A program made the translations under genes and the position numbers. 64,000 nt of DNA from JBBQYD01 sp942493075 (GTDB lineage Bacteria; Verrucomicrobiota; Verrucomicrobiia; Limisphaerales; UBA8199): positions 4,898,001-4,962,000 of the forward strand of contig OW818681.1 of the NCBI GenBank assembly GCA_942493075.1, in the 5' to 3' direction. The notes below the pieces were generated by a model. That model was not told the DNA's origin, made no database searches, and saw only the letters and a list, made by a program, of their open reading frames with translations. This document shows positions 18,101-26,090 of the stretch, one piece after another. How positions within the stretch are numbered: position 1 is the stretch's first letter; each line of letters opens with the position of its first letter.

Positions 18101-18724
18101 AGCCAGTCGGGTGCGACGGCTCAAACCGGGGAATGGTCAGATGAACTCTCCAAGTCACCCGTGCAGATCATCCAGGGCCGCGGCAAGATCGCGTCAGGGA
18201 AAGTGGAGCTGGAGAACGCATTGATCCAGAGCCCCGCGTTTCAAGTAATTACCCACGGCACCGTGGGGCTTGCTCCCGTGCTCACTAACTCGACGATCGA
18301 CTTTCCCCTGACGGTTGGCCTGACCCGTGATCTTGCGCAGAAGATCAACATGGTTCCCGCCAACACGCCCACGAATGCGATGTTTGTGACGATGCCGGAG
18401 TTTGTGTCCTTCAAAGGAACCCTGGGCGAGCCCAAGAAGCAGATTAATGCGAAGGCACTCGCCGGAACGGCGTTGCAACAGCTCAGTGGCTCAGTAGGGG
18501 ATAAGAAAACTGGAAACCTGCTGCAGAACCTTGGCAGCGCGCTGACGGGCCAAAAATCCGCCGATACCAATGCCCCGGCTTCAACCAACCAGCCTTCCGT
18601 TGGCGGGCTTCTGCAAGGATTGCTGGGTGGGCAGAAGACAGGAGACACCAACAGTGCCACCACGAGTACGAACCGTCCGCGTGGTGGTCTATTGAACCAA
18701 CTCCTCGGGCCTGGAACAAAATAG
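15104..18724 (+). CDS. AsmA-like (DUF748/TamB-type) envelope protein
   Basis: A 1206-residue protein with a short basic N-terminus, a single TM helix (about residues 18-40, GWGLGIILLLLIVLYFVAT), and a very long beta-rich, repeat-like body with AsmA hallmarks: VSISPFKQVVLKDFQL, NIEEVTISQPVITLV, and a late conserved block at GRGKIASGKVELENALIQSP. AsmA/YhdP/TamB proteins are thought to bridge inner and outer membranes and move phospholipid or help outer-membrane assembly. The C-terminal 120 residues are low complexity, with three related segments (NLLQNLGSALTGQ, GLLQGLLGGQ, GLLNQLLGPG) separated by Thr/Asn/Ser linkers. The ATG at 15104 is preferred over an in-frame TTG at 15092. Converges with the FAD oxidoreductase gene, 13 bp away. 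Confidence 0.8.
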   Translation: MTQTNAAAPRKHKLLKVLGWGLGIILLLLIVLYFVATSAGFFKGVILPRAGASLNSKITVSDVSISPFKQVVLKDFQLQPNGEETLVAAGEVRARYSLMDILGGNLNIEEVTISQPVITLVTKPDGSSNLDPLMKALDEGQGASDESASSEEPVKLNLKKLAVTDGKVRMITQYGGGKQDVMELSKANITLENLRNGATGKLNMTSELLMENNPPAPETNGVLRGTLNGQFDLALDAALAPASIQGTSRFEVTQAQGGMAALAGFNSVFQTAISPTEIKEAVVRFQKGSVNLGELRASGPFNLSKLEGQINVSLQGVNKQMLNLAVADTGMDFGPTTVVSTNVLDISKGGSVVKAAGYFDVVNLQITQTNQTTPSMDLRTRYDLMVDTSNTVALLRELSITGTQGGQEIVKGGLSSPMQITWGSTSNTVADSVFQLAVNGFDLAKWQAFTGGAAPEGLVQANLKVTSQSAGKFLLFNADAQISRLTLVVASNHVPQLAISFSTSGKATDLAQYDIAELKFGMSQGGQDALSASGKGSCNTTNATANFDMEGSAALPTVLKLAGMPDLSATSGTATFQAKLTQKNEQQQITGKAAVNDFTGRSGSNVFQAFGLQADMDVLMDTNKVDIRKLAGNLSAAKQPGGSFQVTGIYTLANNAANLKIALQGFNQHGLRPFLEPMLSGKQLVSVAVNANSDVQFNPAADSNIKGTLQLTNLVVKDVKTAQASTPLAALMQMDVGMKNDVTDIRQLSAALTPTERATNVVQVQGKIDMSDTNFMQGNLSISAESLDLTGYYDLFMGEASETATTTGSAQPSTAPASTEPEKEGEPIQLPVRNFTADLKVGRLYLREIEATNIQAGLKLDGGKVTASPLSMTLNGSPMKANINLDLSVPGYKYAVDFSAVQVPFAPLVNTFVPERKGEVQGTITAVGDISGIGTTGASLQKHLAGNFDIGTTNLNLALRNIRSPLLRATINVVSILPDIIKGGGSGSALSSLAGAVLGSQSGATAQTGEWSDELSKSPVQIIQGRGKIASGKVELENALIQSPAFQVITHGTVGLAPVLTNSTIDFPLTVGLTRDLAQKINMVPANTPTNAMFVTMPEFVSFKGTLGEPKKQINAKALAGTALQQLSGSVGDKKTGNLLQNLGSALTGQKSADTNAPASTNQPSVGGLLQGLLGGQKTGDTNSATTSTNRPRGGLLNQLLGPGTK

Positions 18725-18737
18725 CGGAGCTGCTTGC

Positions 18738-20123
18738 TTAATCTCGCAGGTAAGCGCCGTTATCTCTAAGTTCCTGTCTCAGTTTTTGAACGTCAACCTG
18801 CGCGGGTCCAATGCCCGCGCACACTGCCATACGGGCCGCCCGCCCTGCCGCTTCACCCATCGCCATGCAGGTGGCCATCACACGAATAGCGCCCATCGCT
18901 TCGTGTGTTGTGGAAATGCTTCGGCCTGCGACTATCAGATTGTCCACACCCTTTGGGAGGAGGGAACGGTAGGGGATATCGTAACAATCCCCACACCACT
19001 GCAACGTGCAGTCCTCGTCGTCCGGCCGATGAATATCGATCGGATAGCTGGCAACGGCTATGGCGTCAGCAAACCGGGCACAGCTCAGGACGTCCTCTCC
19101 AGTCATGACATAGTGCCCCACAATCCGCCGCGTTTCTCGTATTCCCAGGAAAGGGGCGGTCTTGCTGAAATGAGAATTCTCAAAGCCGGGGACATACCCT
19201 TTGAGGTAGGTTGCAATCACATCGATTTGACTCCGCGATTCTATTTCACCCCTTGTTAGGCTGCGCACATCGGTGCCATCAACCCCTTTGACACGGGTCA
19301 TGTTGATCCATGCCTCTCCCTGCCGGAGGCCTGTAATGATGATTGTGCGCTCGTTCGGAATATCGAGTCCCCTTTCCTGCCTGGCCTTCTGCATTAACTC
19401 GCGCAGGCCGACAACAATGAATTGGTGATTCTGACCGAAATAATCGGCGGGAATAAAGTCGGTCAGATAAGTCCGCGGTTCGTTTGCGATACTGAATCGG
19501 AGTTTATCCGTATCCACGCCGGTCAAACAGAACATGAGAGTTGGCGGCTGCATGCCACCGTCTGCATTGCCCTTCTCGCAGGGCACCCCGGCTCGGAACG
19601 CCACGTCAGCATCACCGGTGCAATCAATGACCACCCGGCCCAGAATCGCTTCTCGTCCGCTCTTGCTCTCAATGATGATGCCGCGGATTCGAGGGCCATC
19701 CATCACCACACCGGCACACAAGGTGTGCAGCAGGATGTCCACACCTGCCTCTTTCAGCATTTCCAAAACCACCGTCTTTACCGCCTCGGGCTCTATAAGC
19801 GTGATTCCCATATGAAGCGGGCATGGGCGGTGCTCGCTTGCAGCCTTGCGTGCGCGCATCCGATCAATGAATTTCTGTGGCAGGCCTTTGATGATTTGAT
19901 TCTTCTTCTGTCCCAGAAAACCCAGGATAGGCAAACCAATGGTCAGGTTGCCGCCCACGTAACTGCGGCTTTCCACCACGGCGACTTTCAAACCTTCTTG
20001 GGCAGCAGCAATGGCGGCAATGAAGCCGGCAGGGCCTCCTCCAACCACGAGCACATCATACTCGGCTCGGACAGGCACGGCACGTTCAGGTTCACGGATA
20101 AAATCGATTGCTTCAGCAGACAT
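18738..20123 (-). CDS. FAD-dependent oxidoreductase (FAD_oxidored family)
   Basis: A 461-residue flavoprotein. The N-terminal Rossmann dinucleotide fold reads VLVVGGGPAGFIAAIAAAQEG with the acidic residue in VAVVES. A GRVVIDCTGDADVAFRAG block lies near residue 165. The C-terminal flavin-contact segment is NLIVAGRSISTTHEAMGAIR followed by a methionine-rich helix. The family (PF12831-like) is abundant in Verrucomicrobia and Planctomycetes and usually of unknown substrate, often sugar- or polyol-linked. It lies 42 bp downstream of an MFS transporter in the same operon, which suggests that the transporter imports its substrate. No signal peptide, so cytoplasmic. Confidence 0.85.
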   Translation of the reverse strand: MSAEAIDFIREPERAVPVRAEYDVLVVGGGPAGFIAAIAAAQEGLKVAVVESRSYVGGNLTIGLPILGFLGQKKNQIIKGLPQKFIDRMRARKAASEHRPCPLHMGITLIEPEAVKTVVLEMLKEAGVDILLHTLCAGVVMDGPRIRGIIIESKSGREAILGRVVIDCTGDADVAFRAGVPCEKGNADGGMQPPTLMFCLTGVDTDKLRFSIANEPRTYLTDFIPADYFGQNHQFIVVGLRELMQKARQERGLDIPNERTIIITGLRQGEAWINMTRVKGVDGTDVRSLTRGEIESRSQIDVIATYLKGYVPGFENSHFSKTAPFLGIRETRRIVGHYVMTGEDVLSCARFADAIAVASYPIDIHRPDDEDCTLQWCGDCYDIPYRSLLPKGVDNLIVAGRSISTTHEAMGAIRVMATCMAMGEAAGRAARMAVCAGIGPAQVDVQKLRQELRDNGAYLRD

Positions 20124-20165
20124 ATAGCTTGTGAGTTTTACTGTTTTTCGAGCGAGTTGAAATCG

Positions 20166-21425
20166 TTAAGTCCCTTGGGAGACAGGCTTGCCGACGGTCT
20201 TGGGTGGTTGCTCCTTCCGCACCATCGTCCAGAGAACCAGCGCCGCCAGGGGGTGAAGAACGGCCATCACCGCGAACATGCGAGTGGCACCCAGGGTGCC
20301 GATGACCTGGCCGACAAAATAATTAAACAGCATGGCGCCAGTTGCTCCAAAACCGGCCGCAATGCCGAGCACGCTGCCGGCATTGCGAGTGGGAAAGGTC
20401 TCCGCGATGACGACGCTGAGACTGAAAAGCCAACTCAAGCACACTGCTCCTACGACGCTAAAAATAGCGAGGGTTATCGCCGGGTGCCTAAGATGAGGAG
20501 TCAGCACACAGATCGGCGCGAGGGCAGCCATTGTGGTGAGCATTATTTTGCGTGAGCGCAGGGGTGCGATGCCGCGTTTGACCAACCGGTCGGACCACGC
20601 GGCGCTCCCCACCCCTCCCAGGTCAGCGGCCAGAAACGGAATCCAGCCAACCATCCCAATCTGCGCCAGAGTCAGTCCGGATTGCTCCTGAAGATAACCC
20701 GGGAGCCAAAACAGGCAGAAGTACCAGACTGGGTCGCTAATAAAACGACACAGCAAAATGCCCCATAGGGTCCGGGTCCGCCACAATTGAGGCCAACTGA
20801 AGCAGTCGTCTTCGATCGTCGGCAGGCCGGCAGGCCTGTCCGCAAGATTCGAGGGTGGGTCGCGGTAGATCAGCCACCAGAGAATGGCCAGGCCAAGTCC
20901 GATTGCGCCCGGCACAAGAAAAGCCGTATGCCAATTGAACGTGAGCGCCAGCCACGCCACTGTGGGTGGAGCGATAATCGCTCCGATCGAACTCCCTGCC
21001 ACGCACATGCTGTTCGCGGTTGCCCGAAGTGTTCCGGGAAACCAAATGGTCACCACGCGCAGTTGGGCGGGGAAAGCCATTGGTTCAGCCAGACCGAGCA
21101 TCCCCCTGAAGAAAGCAAACTGCCCGAAGCTGCGTGTCACACCGGCCCCCACACAAGCACAAGACCACGCCACGATGCCGGCAAGCATCATCCGGCGCGC
21201 TCCAAACCGATCCACCAACCAGCCCGCGACGGGATACATTGCCGCATAGCACACTGTAAAAATGTTCGCCAGGTTTGCATAACCGCTGTCGTCGAGATGA
21301 AAGTCCTGCTTAAGGACTGGCTTGAGAATGGAAACAATTTGGCGATCGAAATAGTTGAGAACGATGGCGAAAAAAATCAGCCCTAAAATAATCCATCTTC
21401 GGGGGTGCTGAACGCGAGCAAGCAT
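20166..21425 (-). CDS. MFS transporter, ACS (anion:cation symporter) type
   Basis: A 419-residue, 12-TM major facilitator. The first loop has the signature VDRFGARRMMLAG, TM1 begins IILGLIFFAIVLNYFDRQIVS (DRQ motif), and a second-half motif is SDRLVKRGIAPLRSRK. The NYFDRQ start and length fit the anion:cation symporter family, which includes hexuronate and galactarate transporters (ExuT, GudP). The substrate is therefore plausibly a sugar acid. First gene of a two-gene operon with the FAD oxidoreductase. Confidence 0.85.
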   Translation of the reverse strand: MLARVQHPRRWIILGLIFFAIVLNYFDRQIVSILKPVLKQDFHLDDSGYANLANIFTVCYAAMYPVAGWLVDRFGARRMMLAGIVAWSCACVGAGVTRSFGQFAFFRGMLGLAEPMAFPAQLRVVTIWFPGTLRATANSMCVAGSSIGAIIAPPTVAWLALTFNWHTAFLVPGAIGLGLAILWWLIYRDPPSNLADRPAGLPTIEDDCFSWPQLWRTRTLWGILLCRFISDPVWYFCLFWLPGYLQEQSGLTLAQIGMVGWIPFLAADLGGVGSAAWSDRLVKRGIAPLRSRKIMLTTMAALAPICVLTPHLRHPAITLAIFSVVGAVCLSWLFSLSVVIAETFPTRNAGSVLGIAAGFGATGAMLFNYFVGQVIGTLGATRMFAVMAVLHPLAALVLWTMVRKEQPPKTVGKPVSQGT

Positions 21426-21614
21426 AGCTCATTTCAATAGGCCTGAAAATGGAGAAAGGCTTGGACAACCAGGTGAGGAAGGGCGATCTGACATGTGGCC
21501 AGATTCAACAGACCGGACACAAAGGTCAAGTGACTAGAAATTCAGTGACTAAACATTCAGCCGCGAGCGAGCTATCCGCAGGTGAAAAGCTGATTTCGCC
21601 TATCGCGAGAGCGA

Positions 21615-21641
21615 TTGACTTCTACCTCATAAACGTATAAT
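21615..21641 (+). promoter_or_regulatory. Candidate promoter of the prepilin-like gene
   Basis: TTGACT (21615-21620) and a perfect TATAAT (21636-21641) are separated by 15 nt. The predicted transcript start is near 21648, giving a leader of about 50 nt before the ATG at 21699. The spacing is short, but the -10 is consensus and the surroundings are AT-rich compared with neighbouring DNA. Confidence 0.5.
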
Positions 21642-21698
21642 GATACGGCACCCCCCAGGATAGGATGGGTTGTACCCAGGCCGAAGTGAGCGTAACTT

Positions 21699-22484
21699 AT
21701 GCGGAGTAAAAGAACTGTTGAGAACCCGAGCCTCCTCGATCAACGAAGAGGATTCACACTTATAGAGCTGCTGGTGGTGATCGCAATCATTGCGATCCTG
21801 GCTTCGATGCTGTTGCCTGCTCTAACGAAGGCGAAGGAGCGCGCCAAACGCATCGGGTGCATGAATAACCTGAAGCAGCTCGTTATCGGCCATCTCATGT
21901 ACGGTCAGGACAATAACGGCCGCCTCTCTGGCACGGCAGGCTACTACAGCGATAACCTGAATTGGCTACAACGAGATTATGTTAAGAGCCTGAATTCCTA
22001 CATATGTCCGAGCACCGAGAATTTTATTTCGAGCAACATGGTTCTCAGCACCTACCCGGCTATGAATGTACCGGAGTACCGGGATTTGCGGGAGTTTGCT
22101 TCGAGCCGCATGCGTTTCCCGGGCCATAGTTATGAGAATTTTTCCTGGTGGCGGAGCCCTAACGAGTTTAGCGATGGGCGCAGCGGCACACAGAAAACCG
22201 AGGCGCGGATGAACAGCTACCGCATCAAGAATCCTTACAAGGGAATGATTCCTCTTGGCACTGTTCCCGGTCCCTCACGCATTTGGTTCCAAGTGGATGC
22301 GGACGACATCCGCGCCACTCAGACTGGGGCGATTAACGATTATCCCGACGCAGGAGATAATCATGGTGCTGATGGCCATAACGCCAATTTCGGCGATGGC
22401 CACGCTGAATTTGTGACCCCAAAAGGCAACAAATACAAAATTGCAAGACACCTGTCACAGGATGAACAAGGATATGCAAACTGA
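21699..22484 (+). CDS. Prepilin-type N-terminal cleavage/methylation domain protein (type II pseudopilin-like)
   Basis: A 261-residue protein with a class III signal, QRRGFTLIELLVVIAIIAI. Cleavage is expected between Gly18 and Phe19, with Glu23 at mature position +5. The hydrophobic helix is followed by LLPALTKAKERAKRIGCMNNLKQL. The C-terminus carries the GDGHAEFV signature typical of the large Verrucomicrobia/Planctomycetes pseudopilin-like family (DUF1559-related). The hundreds of such proteins per genome are thought to be exported, pilin-like surface proteins of unknown role. It overlaps the start of the next gene, so the two are probably translated together. Confidence 0.9.
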   Translation: MRSKRTVENPSLLDQRRGFTLIELLVVIAIIAILASMLLPALTKAKERAKRIGCMNNLKQLVIGHLMYGQDNNGRLSGTAGYYSDNLNWLQRDYVKSLNSYICPSTENFISSNMVLSTYPAMNVPEYRDLREFASSRMRFPGHSYENFSWWRSPNEFSDGRSGTQKTEARMNSYRIKNPYKGMIPLGTVPGPSRIWFQVDADDIRATQTGAINDYPDAGDNHGADGHNANFGDGHAEFVTPKGNKYKIARHLSQDEQGYAN

Positions 22485-22878
22485 CCATTGTCCAACTTCG
22501 ATAAAGTTCCCCAGGCACCTGAGCGCTCTGTTGTTCGTGTTTTGTGCTCTCATGCTTGCCGGCTGCAAGGACAAGGTGGAAGACGCGCTGGACACAGACG
22601 CTAACGGTTACGTTTGCATGAAATGCGCCGCACGTTTCTATATGGAGCGCGATGTGTTCCCGAACACCTGTCCGCAATGCAAGCAAGGAGATATCGAACA
22701 GGTCATGGGTGCCATCTGTGCCGACGATAAACATATGACGCTTGGACCACGCAGCCGACGGGGTGCCGTTTCCTGTGAGAAATGCCGCAAACCAACAACC
22801 GGCCTCGCCATCCCGCGTGAGGCTGATCTGATCAAATGGGGAGCCCAGAAGAAGACAGCGGCTGAAGTGGGCGCTTGA
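22474..22878 (+). CDS. Small cysteine-rich (zinc-ribbon-like) lipoprotein
   Basis: About 134 residues. An N-terminal hydrophobic stretch ends in the lipobox LAGC, followed by a mature part with three Cys-x-x-Cys pairs: CMKC, CPQC and CEKC. This is a zinc-ribbon pattern unusual on an exported lipoprotein. The exact start is uncertain: ATG at 22462 or 22474 (an in-frame TTG exists at 22441). All overlap the end of the prepilin-like gene, which implies coupling. I do not recognise the family. The Cys pairs could bind zinc, iron or haem, or form disulfides. Confidence 0.6.
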   Translation: MQTDHCPTSIKFPRHLSALLFVFCALMLAGCKDKVEDALDTDANGYVCMKCAARFYMERDVFPNTCPQCKQGDIEQVMGAICADDKHMTLGPRSRRGAVSCEKCRKPTTGLAIPREADLIKWGAQKKTAAEVGA

Positions 22879-22912
22879 CCTTTTGGCGGCTGACTTCTAC
22901 AGCTTATCCTGT

Positions 22913-23902
22913 ATGAAGGCAGCCTATATTCAACAAACCGGGGCCCCGGACGTCATCCAATACGGGGAACTCCCGGCTCCGAAAGTCAGCCGCAAGCAAT
23001 GTCTGATCAAGGTCTCCGCGGTCGATGTTAACCCGATCGATGTCTATGTTCGATCCGGCCTCATTCCCACCAAAACCTTCCCCTTAATCCTGGGACGCGA
23101 TCTCGCCGGGACGGTGGTTGAAGTCGGGTCTGGGGTGAAAGGCTTCAAAGTCGGGGATCGTGTTTGGGCTTCTAATCAAGGAACGGATGGAAGGCAAGGA
23201 ACATTCGCCGAATTTGCGGCCGTCGAAGAGAAATGGCTGAACCGCACGCCCGAAGGAGTTGCTGACGAAGACGCGGCGGCGCTGTCATTGGTGGGCATCA
23301 CGGCCTATCTCGGCTTGGTTCGCGATACGCATGTGCGACCGGGAGAGGTCCTGTTCGTCAACGGCGGCTCCGGCGGCGTGGGATCGTGCGTCATCCAGCT
23401 TGGGAAAATTCTCGGAGCGAAGGTCATCGCGACTGGGGGCAATGACACCAAGATGGAGGTCTGCCGCCAATTAGGTGCTGATCTGGCGATCAACTATCAC
23501 ACGCAGGACGTGGATGCGGCCATCCGCGCGTTTGCCCCAGAGGGAGTCAACATCTGGTGGGAAACGCAACGCGAGCCGGATTTCGACCGCGTGGTTTCCC
23601 TGTTGTCCATGCGCGGGCGGATGATCCTGATGGCAGGCCGGGAAGCGCGCCCGCCATTCCCAGTCGGGCCGTTCTATGTGAAAGATTGCAGCCTTCACGG
23701 TTTCGCAATGTTCAACGCAAACGCCCGCGAACAACGCTCAGCCGGCAATGCGCTGAATCGTTGGATGCAGGAAGGGAAGCTGAAAGCTCGAATCGACCGA
23801 GTGCTGCCCCTTTCTCAGGCGGCTGAAGCGCACCGCATCCAGGAAGCCAGCACGGTTCAGAAAACCAGTGAGCTTGCAGGCAAGATCGTCCTGAAACCTT
23901 AG
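22913..23902 (+). CDS. NADPH:quinone oxidoreductase / zinc-type alcohol dehydrogenase-like protein (MDR family)
   Basis: A 329-residue medium-chain dehydrogenase/reductase. The N-terminal GroES-like domain has GRDLAGTVVEVGSGVKGFKVGDRV. The Rossmann domain has VNGGSGGVGSCVIQLGKILGAKVIATGG. The zinc ligands of true alcohol dehydrogenases are missing, which fits the quinone oxidoreductase (zeta-crystallin) branch that reduces quinones or enones with NADPH. The ATG at 22913 (MKAAYIQQTGAPD) begins exactly at the family start; an upstream TTG in the frame is ignored. It follows the lipoprotein gene by about 35 bp on the same strand. Confidence 0.88.
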   Translation: MKAAYIQQTGAPDVIQYGELPAPKVSRKQCLIKVSAVDVNPIDVYVRSGLIPTKTFPLILGRDLAGTVVEVGSGVKGFKVGDRVWASNQGTDGRQGTFAEFAAVEEKWLNRTPEGVADEDAAALSLVGITAYLGLVRDTHVRPGEVLFVNGGSGGVGSCVIQLGKILGAKVIATGGNDTKMEVCRQLGADLAINYHTQDVDAAIRAFAPEGVNIWWETQREPDFDRVVSLLSMRGRMILMAGREARPPFPVGPFYVKDCSLHGFAMFNANAREQRSAGNALNRWMQEGKLKARIDRVLPLSQAAEAHRIQEASTVQKTSELAGKIVLKP

Positions 23903-23939
23903 TAGTTTCTACGCTCTTGCGCGGTACCACTATAGGGTG

Positions 23940-24027
23940 GGCGCTCTCGCCCGAGAGCGCCTTCTGAGGCATTGTCAATGCGTTTCTTAGTTTGGCTGTC
24001 AGCGGCCTCAGGCTAGGCCGCCCTACC
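23940..24027. repeat. Paired hairpins, family B
   Basis: Hairpin 1 is GGCGCTCTCGCCCGAGAGCGCC (23940-23961; stem GGCGCTCTCG). Hairpin 2 is GCGGCCTCAGGCTAGGCCGC (24002-24021), followed by CCTACC. The same order recurs at 25383-25450 and 52641-52727. It lies between the convergent dehydrogenase and UxaC-like genes, where it could also stop transcription in both directions. Confidence 0.75.
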
Positions 24028-24055
24028 CGGCCAGCTACAGGCTATTTTAGGGCAG

Positions 24056-25312
24056 TTAGTGCCGACAGAACCGTTCGAATTCGCCGCCAAACAACCCTTG
24101 AACATCACGCTCGATTTCGCTGATGGACGGTTGCCAACCGGTCTGTGAGAGCGAGGTGTAATACTCAGCAAGCACCGGCGCGATGATGCGGCGCGAATGC
24201 TGCCACTTATAGATGATCTGATCGAGCACCCGGGCATCAGAATGCTGTGGTGTGAAGCTCAACCCGAGCAGTTCCACGCGCATGCGTGTCATCTCCTCTA
24301 TCAGGTGCGGGACGTTCAGGAACCACCAGCATCCGAAGATGTGCAGGTTGCGGAATTTTCGTGCCAGAATGCAAAGCTCATGCTGGTTCTCTCTAGCGAG
24401 AACGGTGGCCATGAACTTGTTCTGCGGGAACCCGGCACAGAGATTTTGCAGCGCGGTGAGATCACTCAAACCCACACCATCACCAGCGAGACGGAGGGCG
24501 GGATTCACAGAGCGCCGCACACCGGGCATCAACGCAAGAGGCAGCCCGTGCTCACGGCAGTGAGGTAAAACAGCCTGTTCCAAGATCTGGCACGAGGGGT
24601 CTTTGGATGGAAACGCAAAGTCAGGCGGCAGCGATACCATGAGATAATGCGCTTTGAACTTGGCAGTCCAATCCGCCAGGAAGCGGCGAATCTCGCTGAA
24701 AGTCTTTCCGTTCATGTCCGCGTTGACCTCATAGCCGAAGCCCGCAATTTGGCGAGCCGCACTCGGCCAGGACACCAGGAGCGGATCGATACGCAGGGCC
24801 GCGGCAAAACGTTCGTCGCGATGAAAACCCTTTTCCCACCGGGGCCGCTCCAAATCATCGAACGGTGAGTTCGTCATGAAAATCTTGCTAAGGCCGGCCA
24901 ATTCCATGCAGCGAGTGACATGGGCTCCGCCGCACTGCTGCTGAAACCAATCTCGAATGGCAGGCAGGTCCCGCTTCTTAACGTCCAACCCAAAGGCATG
25001 CAGGGTGGTGAGCACACCACGGCAGGCTTCTGAAATGGGCGAGTGCTTTATAAACAGCTCGTTCCAGATCAGATCTGCCTGCTGGGTTTTGCCAAGAGCC
25101 CAGAACTGATCGTAGCTGATGTCCATGTAGCGTAAGCCCTCGGCCACCAGGTAATGGTAAACGAGCAATTCGTCGATCCCCCAGAGCAGGAGGTTATCGA
25201 AAGCGGGATCATACAGGTGGGTATGAATGTCCACGATGGGAGTGGACATGACGATGTCTTCAATCTGCCGTGCAAACGGCACCCGGGAGGCTTCGGCCAG
25301 AATTGTTTTCAC
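24056..25312 (-). CDS. UxaC (glucuronate isomerase)-like protein of the amidohydrolase superfamily
   Basis: A 418-residue protein. VDIHTHLYDP near residue 26 supplies the metal-binding His-x-His of the amidohydrolase barrel. The C-terminal part FGCWWFLNVPH ... LGLSFTPQHSDARVLDQI resembles the uronate isomerase end, where a conserved Asp-x-Arg (here DAR) follows the FTP/VPMLTDSR motif. Uronate isomerases convert glucuronate or galacturonate to the keto acids. The gene is shorter than classical UxaC (about 470) and stands alone, so activity on a different sugar acid is possible. The frame opens with GTG at 25312; ATG at 25249 (MSTPIVD) is an alternative, and neither has a clear ribosome site. 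Confidence 0.65.
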   Translation of the reverse strand: MKTILAEASRVPFARQIEDIVMSTPIVDIHTHLYDPAFDNLLLWGIDELLVYHYLVAEGLRYMDISYDQFWALGKTQQADLIWNELFIKHSPISEACRGVLTTLHAFGLDVKKRDLPAIRDWFQQQCGGAHVTRCMELAGLSKIFMTNSPFDDLERPRWEKGFHRDERFAAALRIDPLLVSWPSAARQIAGFGYEVNADMNGKTFSEIRRFLADWTAKFKAHYLMVSLPPDFAFPSKDPSCQILEQAVLPHCREHGLPLALMPGVRRSVNPALRLAGDGVGLSDLTALQNLCAGFPQNKFMATVLARENQHELCILARKFRNLHIFGCWWFLNVPHLIEEMTRMRVELLGLSFTPQHSDARVLDQIIYKWQHSRRIIAPVLAEYYTSLSQTGWQPSISEIERDVQGLFGGEFERFCRH

Positions 25313-25377
25313 TAGAGATGCATTCTAGGCGAATAAGGCGTCCCGTGCCAAAAGGAAAGTTTTGCGTGCGGGCTGTG

Positions 25378-25450
25378 GTAGCGCCGCTCTCGCCGAGAGC
25401 GGCTTCTGTGGTGTTTGGAAATCGGCGGCCTGCGGCGAGGCCGCCCTACC
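25378..25450. repeat. Paired hairpins, family B
   Basis: GCCGCTCTCGCCGAGAGCGGC (25383-25403) and GGCGGCCTGCGGCGAGGCCGCC (25424-25445), ending CCTACC at 25445-25450. They are separated by a 20-nt spacer that also resembles the spacer at 52,660-52,699 (GTGTTTGG..ATCGG). Stems are perfect. Confidence 0.8.
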
Positions 25451-25625
25451 AGATCAACGCCGCCCCTCTGTGGTGGGAGGCTCTGGCCGAAACCGCTGAT
25501 CTCCCAACGCCACGCCCAACGAGGCACCGCCTTCTGCACAAATGACTCAGGAGCCGCCGGAGAGGATTGAACAGGAAGGAAACCGAAAAAAACGATGCCA
25601 AGTAAAGCATTTACCGTTGCGCTGC

Positions 25626-25879
25626 GAACGCTCGGATACCACCGATGTCAATTGCAGTTCCGTACTGTTGGTAGCACAACATCCTACAAAACAAAACCCT
25701 GGTTTTTCGGGTTTGCGCTCTCCGGCGCAAACCCGAAAACCCAGGGTTGACATAAAAGGAGGCGCGAGGCTACCAACAGTACTAATCTCGATTCGATAGG
25801 TTATATGCAATCGATTGGCAGCATTCGTCAGCAAGACAAACGGCCTCTCCGAAAATGACAAATTCAGATCAGGACTTTC
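25626..25879 (+). repeat. Structured nested inverted repeat, family A copy 2
   Basis: The outer 14-bp perfect inverted repeat is gtactgttggtagc (25662-25675) against 25769-25782. The inner 24-bp stem is 25695-25718 against 25725-25748 with one G-T pair and loop tctccg. The flanks GAACGCTCGGATACC on the left and TGGCAGCATTCGT ... GGCCTCTCCGAAAATGACAAATT on the right also match copy 3, so the element spans about 250 bp. It ends next to a partial family B hairpin (25881-25902). It lies 210 bp upstream of the SWIM gene. Confidence 0.85.
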
Positions 25880-26090
25880 CTCGGGCGAAGCCGCCCTACC
25901 CCGTTCAAGGAAATCATAATTCCATATTGTTTTACCTTGCGCCCTTTCCTTCGGCCTTTTAGCCTCGTTCACACAGCAATGAATCCGAATCACAAACCGG
26001 TCGCGACGCGGGCCCTGGGCGGAACGTCGTCGGCTTTGCTATCGGTTCGGACCCAAATGTTGTCGCCCAATTCTCTCTCCTGGAGGAACC
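25880..26090. other. Leader region of the SWIM/MoxR/VWA operon
   Basis: Non-coding. It holds a partial family B hairpin (GGGCGAAGCCGCCC core, ending CCTACC, 25881-25902), an AT-rich patch around 25910-25935, and the ribosome site GGAGG at 26082-26086. No convincing -35/-10 pair was found, but the operon promoter must lie here or in the repeat. Confidence 0.4.

Noticed and set aside
24056..25312. Calling the UxaC-like gene a definite glucuronate isomerase
   Set aside because: Only the His-x-His and the DAR-type C-terminal motif match; length and surroundings differ from classical uxaC, so substrate is left open.
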